Positions 34,738-47,265 of a DNA stretch of 64,000 bases are shown here, in pieces (position 1 is the first letter of the stretch; each line of letters begins with the position of its first letter). This stretch comes from Peromyscus leucopus. Lineage: Eukaryota > Chordata > Mammalia > Rodentia > Cricetidae. The notes under the pieces are model-generated. The model was given only the letters and a program-made list of their open reading frames with translations. It was not told the origin of the DNA and did not search any database. Position numbers and translations under genes: made by a program. The stretch covers positions 143,619,319 through 143,683,318 of the forward strand of contig NC_051063.1 in assembly GCF_004664715.2 (NCBI RefSeq). The letters run 5' to 3'.

Positions 34738-36639
34738 CACTTTCATTTGAAACATTTTTGGAAAATGAAGTAAGGACAATAACCATAACAACAACAACAA
34801 CAAATTAAAGACACAAAGTTCAGAATGGAAGATTAAACTCCAGGTCACTTTTTTGTACCTGACTAAATCCTAAATCCTGTACACAAATTCTAAGAAATCT
34901 CTCTTTAGTCTACAAGTGGTAATAAATATATTTAAGTAAAGTAGAAGATAGAGTCATGTTAGTCAAAATCAATGGCATTTTTTTCATACTGACAAATAAC
35001 GTCCAAAACTCTAATTAAGAAAACAGAGGATGTAAAATATTTTTAAGAATTCATTGCAAAATACACTGAAGATCTACCTATTAAAAGAAAAGTTTGCTGA
35101 AAAGAATCTGAAAAAAATTGAACCAATGGAGACACAGCAGATTTCATAAACAGAAATATTCAATATTGTCGATGGCAACTGTAACCAATGCCACAACAAT
35201 TCAGTTTAATGCTGCAACCTCTCATAGAATTTGATACATCCAACTCAGCCTGCAAAAGGAAATGAAAAGTGCTTAGATTGTGCATTGATTCTGAAATTTA
35301 AAAAAATGATTAACTTATGTGGAGAAGTTATATTGCCTTTTAATGTTACTTTAAAAAATTTCAAGCATTATATTTTGGTTATTTGATAGACTTTACACAT
35401 TCACTGTATTTAAAAGGATAGAGAAAATAAATGGATTTTTCAGTTCTGTCCAGCCACTGAAATGGTTGTGGAAAATCTAAAGTTCAACAATGGTTTATGA
35501 ATCTGGATTGAAAGACAGTATAGAATTTTGAATATGATTTGAAATCATGAGGATAAAGCTTGAAGCAAGCATTTGTTTAATCCAATAATGCTTTTTTGTA
35601 ATTTTTAATCTTTTCAATAATTACTTAATTTTTAATTGTTTTACTAATTGTAAAATATAAACCAAGTTAATTTCCAACTTACTTTTATCATACAACAAAT
35701 TGACCCAAATTCAGCAGTTTCAAAAAACAAAACACATTTAGCTGCTCACAGTGTTCTATAGGAGAAGCCCAATATTGCAGAGCTGGCTTCTGTTCTCATC
35801 TTTTGCAGAGTTCTCTTCAGAGCTCATTGCTGCTCTTGGAGGAGTTCCCATTTGTGTGGTTGTAGAGATGACGTCTCTGCTATTGTGTTGCCTGTTGGTG
35901 GAAGGCTACCCCTCTGCATTGGGATCCCACTTCATTTCCTGTCACATGACTGCCCACTTCGTTGCAGAACTAACAGTGTGGCACATCTTTTTCTTACAGG
36001 AAACATTCTAGGACATCCTCTTCCACTGTGCGTCAATAAAACACAAGTCTTGAGGCATGTATGTAATTGGATTAGAGTCGTGTGAGTTTCAGGGGTTGCT
36101 TTTTGATCAAGCCCACAGATTAATAGTCTTAATTGCATGTCCAATATCACTATTGTCAAGTAACCTAGCAAAAGCATGACATTTCATCATGGACCTAGTC
36201 CCTAGGATTAGGATAGGGAATCTAGTACACCACTCTAGGATTCTGATTACCTTACAGAAAGATTGTTATAAATCCAGATTAATCAGTAAGGTTGATCATA
36301 CATACAGATTTAGATAAATAGAACAGATGGGACACTCTTTAAACAAATGTTTACATTTAGGGTCAATTGATATTCTTTTCAACAAAATGTCAAGGTATTT
36401 CAATTTAAAAAAGGATTGCCTTTTTAATAGATGATGCAAAGGCAAGTAAACACTGCATATAGACAATAAATTTCACAATTAATTCACAATACCCAGCTCA
36501 AAGTGGACCATAGGCTTAAAAAGAAGTGTTGAGAAATAGAAGTTTTAGATTAAAAACTTGTGAGAAAACACTTTCTGTTCAATTATATGTTTCTGAGACA
36601 TAGACTCATTTGTTAAATTAGGCTTCACTGAAATACAGA
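34738..36639. other. Intergenic, nothing firmly recognised
   Basis: AT-rich. The segment 35750-36240 is less AT-rich and may be an old LTR or L1 remnant, but I could not assign it. Overlapping frames of 86, 77 and 81 codons at 35.75-36.18 kb are unsupported. Confidence 0.45.
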
Positions 36640-37165
36640 TTTTCTACTTCAGAAAAGACAATAAAGAATATACAAAAGGAGATATATCCATATCTTAGCA
36701 ACAACTATTTTAAAATTATATGTCTGACTTTTAAAAAGTTGTTCTAAAACATGTAAAAATCTTTCATGATTCAAAAATGAAATAAAATCTAATAGTAACT
36801 TAGCAATAAATATTTCACCAGAGATGCAAGAGACCATGAAAAGATATTTACCATCATTAGTCATTGTTAGGGAAATATGGTTATAACCATAATATGACAC
36901 CACTGTATACCTTTCAAATTACTTTCATTAAAAAATTAGACAGTAGCAAGCGTTGATGAGAATGTGCAAAGAGTAGAACACTTGTCCATCTCTTATACAA
37001 ATGTTGAATGTCGTAGCAACTGCTGAAACCTCTTTGGGAAGTTCTTAAAAAGTTCCCAGACCACATGGAAATTCAGTTCCTGGATTTCTCATTTCAATGG
37101 CATGACCACAAATATTTATAGCATCACTAGTCATCAAAGTAACTGGCAAACTAGAAAACATCTTG
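36640..37165 (+). mobile_element. Ancient L1 ORF2 C-terminal fragment
   Basis: Sense old L1: accatcattagtcattgtta near 36851, cattaaaaaattagacagta, gttgatgagaatgtgcaaag, then agttcttaaaaagttcccag and ggcatgaccacaaatattta. These follow ORF2 from the 'boiling' cysteine region onwards. No frame remains. Confidence 0.6.
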
Positions 37166-37454
37166 GAGAAGGACTTCCCATCATACTTTTACAAAGCTAT
37201 AAAGATGTAAATTGGATATTGATTGCAATCCTTAGCCTGGATAATAACATCAGCAGTCTGAGGCAAGATCAAGAACAGTATTTAATTAACTCAAAATTTT
37301 CAATTGAAAGCTTTCTCATGTCAAACTTTGGAGCTGGTGCATAGTCTAGTTTCATAACTGTTGGTTCATAAATCAGCAGGTCTACAATATGTGCATGCCC
37401 TTAGCAGCTGCAATGTTGCTTTGCTTCTGCGTAAGAATAACAATTAGCTGACCT

Positions 37455-37680
37455 TTATTGAGTGTTAACTGCTTGCTAAGGCCTGGGTGCAGTACTTTAT
37501 ATGCATCCACTTATTTAATTCTTATATAGCTCCATAGACCAGTTACTATGGTAATCAAAATATTATAGGGGAGGAAATAAAGACTGAAGGAGCAGCTTAC
37601 TTGCCCAGGTCCTCTGTGGCTAAATAATGGAAAAGCACTCAGATCCTAGATTTCTGTTACCAGAACCCATCTCTCAGCAA
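37455..37680 (-). mobile_element. MIR SINE
   Basis: An antisense MIR: ttattgagtgttaactgctt, gcagtactttatatgcatcc, ttatttaattcttatatagc, gaggaaataaagactgaagg, and tacttgcccaggtcctctgt. The order and spacing match MIR, an ancient tRNA-derived SINE shared by mammals. Confidence 0.8.
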
Positions 37681-39195
37681 CCAGAATGGTACAATAACAA
37701 CAATGAAGACATTAATAATGATAATGATAAGGAGAAAACCTATTTATTAGGTTACCAGAAGTTCATCTTTTGATGGATGAGTTAATTTCAAAACTGGGTA
37801 ATCATTTCCAAAGACGTTTTCCACTTTCTAAACATAGTCACAGACCTGCAGGTGTCTTCCCACGATGCTAGATGGGTGCATGGTATGTTTTCCATGGTTT
37901 CCCTAGGGGACCATTTTCCAAGTATGTGCTGCATCCTCAGGAGGATGTTTTGTCTGGTTTACTCACATGCTTTTTTAGGGAATCTTTTTATTTGACTGAA
38001 TTTGTAAGACTTTGCTCTTCTGGATTTAGTGCAGGAGTACACTTCACTTTTTGAATGAGAGGCATCTTCTGCATTCCACATATAATTGCATTCTACATAC
38101 AACACATCATTCCACATACAACTTGACTGGCAGTGTGAGGAGTTGCTGGCTCTGCCTGTCAGTTAAAACTTTACCTCTATTCAGGCACCCCAATAGTGAG
38201 AACACACCTAAGGACTTCAGCTCTTTCATTTGGGAAACAGTAACTCTCATCTTACATGCCTATCCCGAGAACTACTGTACAAATTGCAAGCAATTATTTT
38301 GTTGTTGTGAAAGTCAATTTTGAAAACCTGTTTCATGTCAAAGGTCAGGTGTGAATCTTAACACCGGTCCCATTCACTGATTACACTGATAATTTCTTTC
38401 CATGCTTCTCTGATTGTAGAAACCTAAATTCTTTGAAGATGTTTCCTCAAAGTATCCCTCTAAGAATTAAATGCAATCATACATATCTCTCCCTGATGCA
38501 GGAAGGAAGGAAGGGGGAGGGAGGGGCTGGGAAGGAGAAAAAATACACGTAATATTGTTGTAATCATAATTGAAGGAAACAATAAAGTGTTAAGTAGTGG
38601 AGCTAAAAGACACAGATTAAACCTTCCCTACCTGTACATAATTCCCTGCCAGATTTTCTTCAATTGTCGAGTTGACACAGAAGCTATTTGTAGGGGCATC
38701 AGACTGGAGAACATTGGCATAAGGTAAATTCAGCTTGGTGTCAATGCAGATGTCTGTTTAGGGTATAATTGCCCATGATATTTAATTTTAAATATCATAA
38801 ATTGTGACTTACACACTAATCCTGTTCAGTAATGCCCTCTCAGACTCACTTTTAAAAAACTGATGCCCTGGGCCACACCGTTTCCCAATTTTATTCGTAA
38901 TTTAAATCATGTACCAAGAACCCACACACATTTCCCCTCCTCCCTCCAAGAATGGCAAATTATTTGAGTTTGTGCTTCAGAGAAAGCCATGAATGAGCAT
39001 CCTCTCTCTGTGTATTCCAGATATTTTCCTAATATGGAAACATCTAAAAAAGGTTCTTGAAATACATGCTTGTGGATCATTTTGAGAAATGTTCATCCAT
39101 GTGAATATAGGCCTTCTGCTATGGGGAAGAGACCAAGCCTGTCTGATTTACCTTGGGGGATATACTACGTACTTAGGGGGTTGACTTTAATTAAA

Positions 39196-39198
<3 letters not shown>
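37681..39198. other. Intergenic, nothing recognised
   Basis: Contains a compact G-run cluster at 38513-38531 and otherwise ordinary sequence without recognisable repeats or genes. Confidence 0.45.
38513..38531 (+). other. Canonical G-quadruplex motif
   Basis: Runs of five, three, four and three G are separated by A, A and CT (ggggg-a-ggg-a-gggg-ct-ggg). This fits the four-run rule with very short loops, preceded by GGAA repeats. Confidence 0.8.

Positions 39199-39246
<48 letters not shown>
39199..39246. repeat. (GT)n microsatellite
   Basis: Twenty-four uninterrupted GT units. Confidence 0.98.
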
Positions 39247-39248
<2 letters not shown>

Positions 39249-39418
39249 TACTTGAGCAGGATAATGTTCACAGAGTTTGATGGCATCTTCCTCGCTGACA
39301 ATAGTAAGGAACTCACGTGACAGTCATCCACTACTTTCGCTTTAGGTCTGTGAGTACTTCTGGCAATAAACACCCAAGTCTGGTCAGAAGTCGGAACATA
39401 GGACTACCAATCTTTTCT

Positions 39419-39470
39419 TTTTCCTCCTCCCCCTCCTCCCCCTCCTCCGCTCTCCTTTTCCCTCTTTTAA
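39419..39470. repeat. Polypyrimidine tract
   Basis: Fifty bases almost only C and T with repeated cctcctccccct, a candidate for triplex-type structure. Confidence 0.85.
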
Positions 39471-40449
39471 ATTAGCCTCACACAGATCAAGTTAAAGAAA
39501 ACTTGGGTTTTTCATATGTGAGTCATTTCCCCCTAACAGAACTTCCCCTGCCTGGGCAAACAGTAGTAATATAGCTGCCTGCAAGCCCATGTGATGAAAG
39601 CCTGTGTCGCCATGTGTAAACTGTGAAATGTAATTGAAAGTAAAATGTTTAATTAAAACGGACATTTCTGAGCCTGCTTGTGGCAGCAGCCATCTTGCTG
39701 AAAAATTATATTTGTTACACGGCAACCTGGGAAAACCATTCAGAAGACGGTGAATGCCAGGTTCCATCGCAAAGTAAATGGGGTGAAAATCGGAAGGCAA
39801 GCTGTAGTTATGGTGCATGTCCCCAACACATGCACCCTGGAGCAGACCACGTCAAACATGAGGACCTGCGGGCCAGAGCCGTTCCTGAGTCAGTATTCAT
39901 TACCACAAAGCATCCCATCCCTTCAAACAATTCCCCCTCTCACTCTTGTCGGCAAGGCTCCTTAACAACCGGGCTGTGAGATGCTCTGCTCTCGCTATAC
40001 CGCCTGAAATGGAAGGACACTCCTTGTCTCCAAATTTCTCCTCGGAGACCAGGCAGGCCTTTTCCCTCACTCATAAAAGCCACTGATCCCAGATAATTCA
40101 GACTCGCGTCGAGATAGGCTTTGCAGAGGTTTGCAGTTCAGATGTGCAGACAGACTTTGAAAACGAATTTCCATCTGGCATGCAAAGGGCAGTTTCTCCT
40201 GCCTGGAGGTGGGATGTCAAAGAGCGCCTGGCCCGAGCTGGGTCACCATCCAGCAAAAGTCCCAGTTACAGAAAGCCTCCTTATTGGAGAATTTCTTTGA
40301 CATTTTCTAAAGGGCAAGTGAAATAAAGTTCTTTTTGGCTGCATCTTTCACTTTATCCTCTAAAAACCATCCACCAACAGTGGATCTAATCTTGCAACAG
40401 TGCAGGAATAGTCCTGTAAAAAGGTGACAGTTCCTATAATATATGGGTA

Positions 40450-40611
40450 TGGGTGTGTGTATATATATACACACATATATATATACACATACACACATAT
40501 ATAATGTGTGTGTATATATGTGTATACATCTCTCTATATAATAGTCTATATGTAATATATAGTAGTATACACACACATACACATGCACGCAGGCGCACGT
40601 GCGTGCGCGCG

Positions 40612-40647
<36 letters not shown>
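40450..40647. repeat. Compound TA/CA/CG alternating repeat
   Basis: Alternating purine-pyrimidine DNA: TA/CA/TG mixtures at 40450-40560, then acacacacatacacatgcac and gcgcacgtgcgtgcgcgcgc at about 40593-40612, then (CA)n to 40647. The CG/GT alternation is among the sequences that most readily form Z-DNA. The frames across it on both strands are translated repeat. Confidence 0.93.
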
Positions 40648-40649
<2 letters not shown>

Positions 40650-42238
40650 ATTTTTGCAGTATTATGAGGCTATCTTGCTCTTTGCATGATTACCGGCTTT
40701 GCAATCTCATTATCATGGCTCAGAATGAAGGGATGAAACAGCAAACCAACAAATAAATATAGAAAGAAAAGGTCTGCCAATGTGAAACCCATTAAAAGTG
40801 TTAATAGCAAAGCAGTGTGGGAAAAAAATCATGATTGGGATATTAAAACAAGTCTTATTGTCTAGATCCAGCAGCTTTGCCATTTGATCCCTTTTCCTAT
40901 CTGACCTTGTCCAGTGAGCTCTCTCTCTCTATAATATGTTCTTTATTGCTGAAGGAATGCTCTTTGGATTTACTTTCTTTATGGCGTGATTATAAATCTC
41001 TGTGACATCCCTAATGATTCATCTCTTTTGGCACCGGGCAGAAGTATAGCCACTTCCATAATGCACGCGTTTCTTTAAGGTGAAACCGGAAGAGAGATTT
41101 ATCAGTCCGCACAGCCTTTCCAGGCTCAGGCTAAACTATAACTATTTATCCCCTTCCATAAACACGTTTAACTCTGGTGTGCTTTCTGCCTGAAACGCCC
41201 CATAACCCTATAATGAGAGGTTTTAATTTGTGTATGGTCTGAACAACTGGGCTTTTTCTTCTGCCGAGGGAGACTTTGTACATTTTCACCTGAGCTACAC
41301 CATGGAAATAAATGGTCCAAAGCATCCTAATAACTACCCGATCACTCCACGTGTCTTAAATTAAATGCTTTATTGAGCCTCTGATTAGCGACTGTTTTCT
41401 GAGATTTTTAAATATCATTTTAAAACTAAAAAGTAAGTAACTTTAAGGTCATTGAAACGGAACTGAGCCTGTTCCCTGTTTGAGGGTTCCCCTCAAGAAA
41501 TGCCTTGTACTAAACTAAGATCGAAATTTTTTTTTCTTTTTTGAGGGTTCGGCTCTAGACCCCCAGGACAATTGGGTGTTCATTATGAGTGGATAATATG
41601 TGAATACACCGTGTAAATACCCTAAAATGTTCATAGGACTGAACGCCTTTCTTATAACATATTTGTGGTTTGTGTGTGCGCAAAACAGTGATGTTTGCCT
41701 CAATGGCCCTTTTCCATAGTGCAAACAAAACTCCAGGGACAGATCAAAATCCCACACATGACGAGCCAAAGATGATAGAAACCAACCCGGCCTGCTAAAA
41801 TACTTTTGAACTTCAGAGGACAAGAAACACTCAGTCCACGGAGCTGGAAGAAATGGAAGTTTTTTTTTTTTTTTTTCTTTCCTCAGACATATGTAGAACA
41901 TTTGTTTCTGTTTTATTTCTACTGTCATAATATGATGGTTTTATTCAGTTTTTAAACATGCTTCAGCTGGAAACACTACATCTTTAAATCAGGCAACCCT
42001 GGCTTCAGTGTGAATTCCCTTGCCTCGCTCCCTCACCTTACCCAGGTGCATGTTAAATCAGTATTAATGACAATATCATTCTTGTGCAGTCATCTCCTGC
42101 CTGCAATTTGGTTTTAATTACCCGCCACGTTGTCTTTCCCCCTCACTGACAGCCATTAAATAGGGAATGACACTGGAGCAATGGCTGTGCGCAACACTCT
42201 GCACCAGATTTCAGTCACCTCATAAAGCAGGCTGCAGT

Positions 42239-42250
42239 GCCTCCTAGTGG
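42239..42250 (-). promoter_or_regulatory. CTCF-like motif
   Basis: gcctcctagtgg followed by cgg. It matches the reverse of the CTCF core CCASYAGRKGGC at 11 of 12 positions. It sits in the repeat-poor block within GC-richer sequence. Motif match only; occupancy is unknown. Confidence 0.45.
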
Positions 42251-43072
42251 CGGACATCAGAAAGGACCGTAACTGAACTGAGAATTTGCAAGCTTTTTTC
42301 CTTAGGTTAATTTGGGGATCTGGACAGATTGTGAGGTTCACTGTCTTTTTATAAAGGAAACAAAAGTGTAAATCAAAATCGAATTTATTAATCAAGAAAC
42401 AATCATTACTGGCAAAACGTGCTAAGTTTAAATAAATTATTTATTCTTTAAGTGCTCTCTGACAGGGTAGGATGGGGACAGTGGAGGATCAGAAATCGCA
42501 AACTTGTCTGAGAAAATGGAGCCGAGGAAAGTTCTTGAGGCAAATTATCCAGATTGTTCAACGAAGGTGAGTCGCAAGTGCGAGGCACATTGTGAGGTCC
42601 ATTCTTTTTCCTGCTTTTTTTCCTCCACTGGGGGATGTGTCTTTGGTTGTATGTTCTTATTTTTCTTTTCCTTCCTTCCACTTTGCAAAATATTTTAATT
42701 TATCTATGAGCTAAAAACATTCTTCCAAGCTAGGAGTTCATACATCCCAGTGACCACGATCATTTTTTGTGCAATCAATGTAGTTTTGAAGTTTTTTTTC
42801 CCTCCTCTAACAAAGTTTTCTTTTAAACAGGACTTTAAAATTGAAACTGATTGTATGAACATTCCATTTAAACACTATGCAGATGCTTCGGGGTTGAAGA
42901 CTCTCAACTTATGTAAGAGTAATCACATATTGCTTTAGAACTGACTGGCTAAAATAAATCTGGAGGCATGTGCATGACACGGGAAAGGAAGGCATTGGGC
43001 CTTTTGCACTGTGAATTGGAAACATTACTCATGAACGATACATCACAGAGCCATGTAATTGTGAGGAGGCAT

Positions 43073-43074
43073 AT

Positions 43075-43113
<39 letters not shown>

Positions 43114-43114
43114 T
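43073..43114. repeat. (ATTT)n microsatellite
   Basis: About ten and a half uninterrupted tetranucleotide units. Confidence 0.97.
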
Positions 43115-44620
43115 GCTGATTTTCCTCCCTGCCAACTTCTTCTCCTTTTAAAGGTGTTTAATTCCAAGGCTCATGGGCCACTCTTGTACAAAAACTAGCA
43201 CTATGCTTAGTAGATTCTCTCAACAAGTATAATTACTCACTTTGCATGCTGCTAAATGGAGAATCATAGCTAACTGCTTTAATTAGAATTTTAACCGTGC
43301 ATCATATATACAATAACTTGAGCATGTACTCATGGTGCACATCTGTGCTTATGTATTTACACTTATGAAAACTCAGACATAAAACAGAGATACTGATGAT
43401 GAACTCCTCATTCTCCAAACTAGAGGGGCGATGTTAAACACTAATTCATTTCTGGGAATTGCTGTTTCTTTTCATAACAACACATATTTGCTTTTTTAGA
43501 ATCAATACAAAAGTGTAAGTATTTTCTTGGAAATATGGGAGGACATATCAGCAATTTGAAGTACTGTTAAGTGGAGTATACTGGTTAGAACCTGATTTTA
43601 AATCTTACAGAATGAAGGGAGAATTAAAAACATTTTTTCTAAATAAAGTTAAATCCCCTCATAAACTGTTCTGTAGCATTTCCACTTTCATTCTATAGAC
43701 AATAAAAATACCATTGCTTTGAAAATTCGTGCCTTTTTAGGACAAAAGTGCTCATTTGATTCATGCTTTTTTTTTTTTTTTTTCAAAGAGAACAAATACT
43801 ATTTGGTCATTTGAATGGTGCCTGAATTGATTTGTTATTTTAAGGAATATTTTGCATCATTAAATATCAGCTAGGAAAATCGTTATTCCTTCCAGACTGA
43901 AATGGAAAGCTTATACAAGCAGCGATAAAGGCTTAATGTCTGATACGGCTTGCATATATTGGTTTACAGCTATATTGAGTCCAGTTAGACTGATTTTTTC
44001 ATTCCTAATATGAAACTTGATGCTGGGAAATCTGATAAGTGAGTTTCATTTCCCTGGAAATTTATTGCTTCTATATCCATGCGCAAAGAAATAGCACAAG
44101 GAAAAACAATGGGGAGTCTGTCGGCCGCACGTTAATGAAGGCCACTATTTTCTCACCAAGATTCTGCGTTGGGCTGTGGGGGTGATTATCCGAGCTATTA
44201 GAATTGTAGGACATGTTATTCCTTTTAGAATCGATCATCATTCCCATTTGCCTGACTGATGTAACATCAACTCTCAAGCATGTCAGATCAAGAGGGAGAG
44301 CCACCGTAAACCAGGAAAAGAGATGCGTGTGGTGGGGCTGAGAGGCAGCTGAGAGCCATGTGGAACCAAGTAAGGCTCACCCTCAGAGCTCTTTGCGGGC
44401 TGACCCACCTGCTCTCTGCCCTCTCCACCCTCAGCTCCAGTTCCAGAGCTCTGGCTCCCTCTCCTTCCCACCACATGCTCTGCACATTCTGAGCACCACT
44501 CTGTTGCCTGTGCCTCCTGCTCGGTACATTACAGATGGGATAACAGAAGCTGAAGAAGTTTTCAGAGAGCAAGCCGTTTCACTACATTAATTAAACCAAT
44601 GACTAAAATCATTCAGTAGC

Positions 44621-45161
44621 TGTAAAAAGGCTAAGCATCATGGGAGTGAGCGAGAGCACAAGATTAACGCTGCCTATTGGTGTCTTCTCTATGCAAGAAA
44701 CTACAAATGCAGTATCTTGCCCAGGGAGAGCGAATCTATGAGGAATGTCTGGATGATGGCAGCAGATCTTGAGAAGATAGGCTTTGTGAAAGAGAAGACA
44801 CTAGTGTGGCACAACAGGGACAGGGCACCTCATCCACCGCCTTGACTCAAAGTCAATATTTCACTTTTTAAAACTGAGCAATGATAATTGATTTAGAGAA
44901 ATAGAGACTCTTCGCTTGCATTTGTAAAAGATAAAGGATGCAATTTGATTTCAAGCATAAGTCACTAGGTGTAGTAGATACAGAAGATATATCTATATCT
45001 ATCATGTACATCTCAGAAAGGGATTAAAAAAAAAAAACAAGTTATTTTCTTCTAGGTGTGGTGGAGGAGCCACTGGCAGGAGATGTAATGGAACAAGTTG
45101 TTTTGGGCAAGATAGAGGGCAGAATTCAGGCCAGGATTAGGAATTTAATGAGGCTGAGGAA

Positions 45162-45209
<48 letters not shown>

Positions 45210-46319
45210 GTTCCTACAACAATCCACATTCAAAGAGTCAATGAGGAGTTCTTAGGTTGGTCAAAAGATCTGGATTAATCTCAGAGAATATGTTTTTCTT
45301 TTAAAACAAGTTCCCTCCCCCTGCTTATACTTTAAAAGGCATGAGAGGTTTTGTTTTGCTTCTGTTTGGTTGGGGCTTGGTTGTTGGATGAGTTTGTTAA
45401 ATAAAATGAGAGGAGTTCCTTTAAGGCAAGCCTTTTCAGAGCCTATTGTATCTCAAAGGATAAGTGCATAAATTAGAGAGACATAACAGATGTGTCTCCT
45501 AAACTAATTTGACCTCAGAATTTTAAGAATTTTATGGACACCCTGTCAGGAACAACTAATAAAAGCATAGCAAATGCTCCTGCAGAAAAGAAGGGAAATT
45601 AGAACCAATGGACAGGAATCTTTAAATATTGGATTAAGACAGATTTTTACTCGGTAGGCAATGAAAAGCCACCAAAACTCTTTGCAAGGGGCAATGGTTT
45701 CTACTACTGTGTTAATGATAGTTCCAATCTCCAAGGCCGAGACAGCAAGAGTAGCATATTCTCAAACACTGTGGGGCCAGACTTGTCAAAACAAATACTA
45801 TGTGCTTCCTCCTTGGTTTATATCATCAGCAAGCATGTGCTTTGTAGTGCTCGATCACTGGACTTCATCCAAACACTGTGGTTGGAAATAACCCACGCTT
45901 TGCAGGTTTGATGGGGGTATTGGGCTGATATTTTAATCTTGCTGAGTATCAAGGAGAAAGAAGTAAAGAAGCCAGTGTAGATCGCTAAGCAAAGACTCTC
46001 GAAGGTTTCTGAGCACATATGGCATCTCCCAAGAAGAAGCAGGAAGTGTGAGCCCAGAGGACAGCAAGGGCTGCCATAGGGATGTGCAGACATTTGTCGC
46101 CTTTAATTAATACTTCCAGTTCTGGATTCTAAAGGCTCCTGACTACACGCCCCCCTCCACACACACACACATTCACCAGAACTTAATTTTCCGAATACTG
46201 CATTTCCCATGGAGATTTTGAAGGGTTCTCAAGAGTATAAAAAAGAAGTTTAAGGTTTTACTTTAAAGACATTATCAAGTATTGAGCCATATTGACGTTC
46301 ACTAAAACTCAAAATCTAA
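44621..46319. other. Intergenic, nothing firmly recognised
   Basis: Mostly unassigned apart from the CA array at 45164-45207. Opposed frames of 76 and 91 codons at 45.66-46.09 kb show no domain. Confidence 0.45.
45164..45207. repeat. (CA)n microsatellite
   Basis: Twenty-two uninterrupted units. Confidence 0.98.
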
Positions 46320-46512
46320 TATAGAGTGCCTGAATATGGCAGGCATGGATATAAGCACACATTTGCATATGTACTCCTCATTATACCCTCAGAACAAATG
46401 TCATGCTTAGCCTGACTTTATCAGTTAAAGAGAAATTCATAAAGAGTTTGAGTAGTTTGCAAGATCTTACAAGTCTGTACATTAGAGTTAGTTAACTAGA
46501 CCCAGGCTTAGC
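46320..46512 (-). mobile_element. MIR SINE, diverged
   Basis: Antisense MIR features in order: tagagtgcctgaatatggca, ctcctcattataccctcaga, tatcagttaaagagaaattc, gtagtttgcaagatcttaca, and gttaactagacccaggctta. Confidence 0.6.
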
Positions 46513-46659
46513 TGGGGGTAAATAAAACTAGTTTTGAACACTATCCATTGCCATCAGCCTTTGTTTTTGATAACTGCTATTCAGTCCACATCTGGTTAAG
46601 GGTGAGGTTCACAAGCACGTTTCTCTCCTTGTTTCAGTGATGAGAATTAGTAAGAACTA

Positions 46660-46860
46660 GCAGAAGCAAATATATACTGGGCATTTTAGCAAATATTTAA
46701 ATGCTCATCCCATCTAGTGCTTGCAACTATTGTATAAGGGAAGTAGATAACTTCATTCCATTATACATAGGAGAAAATGAAACACAAAAGGACTAAGTCA
46801 TATGTTCAAGCTCATAAGACTGGCTAAGAAATGATTCTGAAATAAAAATCCTTATTCTCT
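46660..46860 (-). mobile_element. MIR SINE
   Basis: An antisense MIR: tatactgggcattttagcaa, ctcatcccatctagtgcttg, ttccattatacataggagaa, aatgaaacacaaaaggacta, and gttcaagctcataagactgg. A second MIR, 46320-46512, lies just upstream in the same orientation. Confidence 0.65.
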
Positions 46861-47035
46861 TGCCTATAATGGTCACAATGTAAGCCAGCATTCTCCAAAC
46901 ATTGTCTAAAGTGTCATGCACATTTTACCCTTTAGAAGTTTATTCTATTAAGTGCTTTCAAGATGAAAATAACAAATCCCATCTTGCCCTTTGCCCTTAC
47001 ATTGTCTTCCTCTAATTGAAAATAATTTACAGAGA

Positions 47036-47265
47036 AGCTGAGAGATGGTTCAGCAGTTAAGAACACTGGCTGCTCTTTTAGATGACCCTGGTTCAATTCC
47101 CAACACCTAGTTGGTGACTTGCAAACATCTGTAACTCCAGATTCAGGGGATCAAACACAGTCTTCTGGAATCTGTGGGCACCAGACATATGTATGGTACA
47201 CAGACATACATGCAGGTAAACACTTATGCATATAAAATAGAAATAAATAAATCCTCTGTAATAAT
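47036..47265 (+). mobile_element. B3 SINE
   Basis: A tRNA-derived head (gctgagagatggttcagcag, ttaagaacactggctgctct, box B-like ggttcaattcc) is followed by the B3 body (atctgtaactccagattcag, tctgtgggcaccagacatat) and the end gcatataaaatagaaataaa. Confidence 0.85.

Larger units (their letters stand above)
39490..44620. other. Repeat-poor block, candidate conserved regulatory DNA
   Basis: Over 5 kb I see no SINE, L1 or LTR, only microsatellites at 40.45-40.65 and 43.07-43.11 kb. This is unlike the rest of the window. Parts carry scattered retained CpG and many ATTA/TAAT homeodomain-type cores, for example about 40880-41460, 42060-42330 and 44030-44300. No exon-like frame was found. Such texture is typical of conserved non-coding elements near developmental genes, but conservation cannot be measured here. 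Confidence 0.45.

Noticed and set aside
35750..36240. Possible old LTR or L1 remnant
   Set aside because: Some phrases recall ancient mammalian LTR sequence, but order and boundaries could not be established.
40307..40648. Cysteine/valine-rich and histidine/threonine-rich frames
   Set aside because: Translations of the TA/CA/CG alternating repeat. The same applies to frames over 32.19-32.53 and 32.73-33.01 kb.
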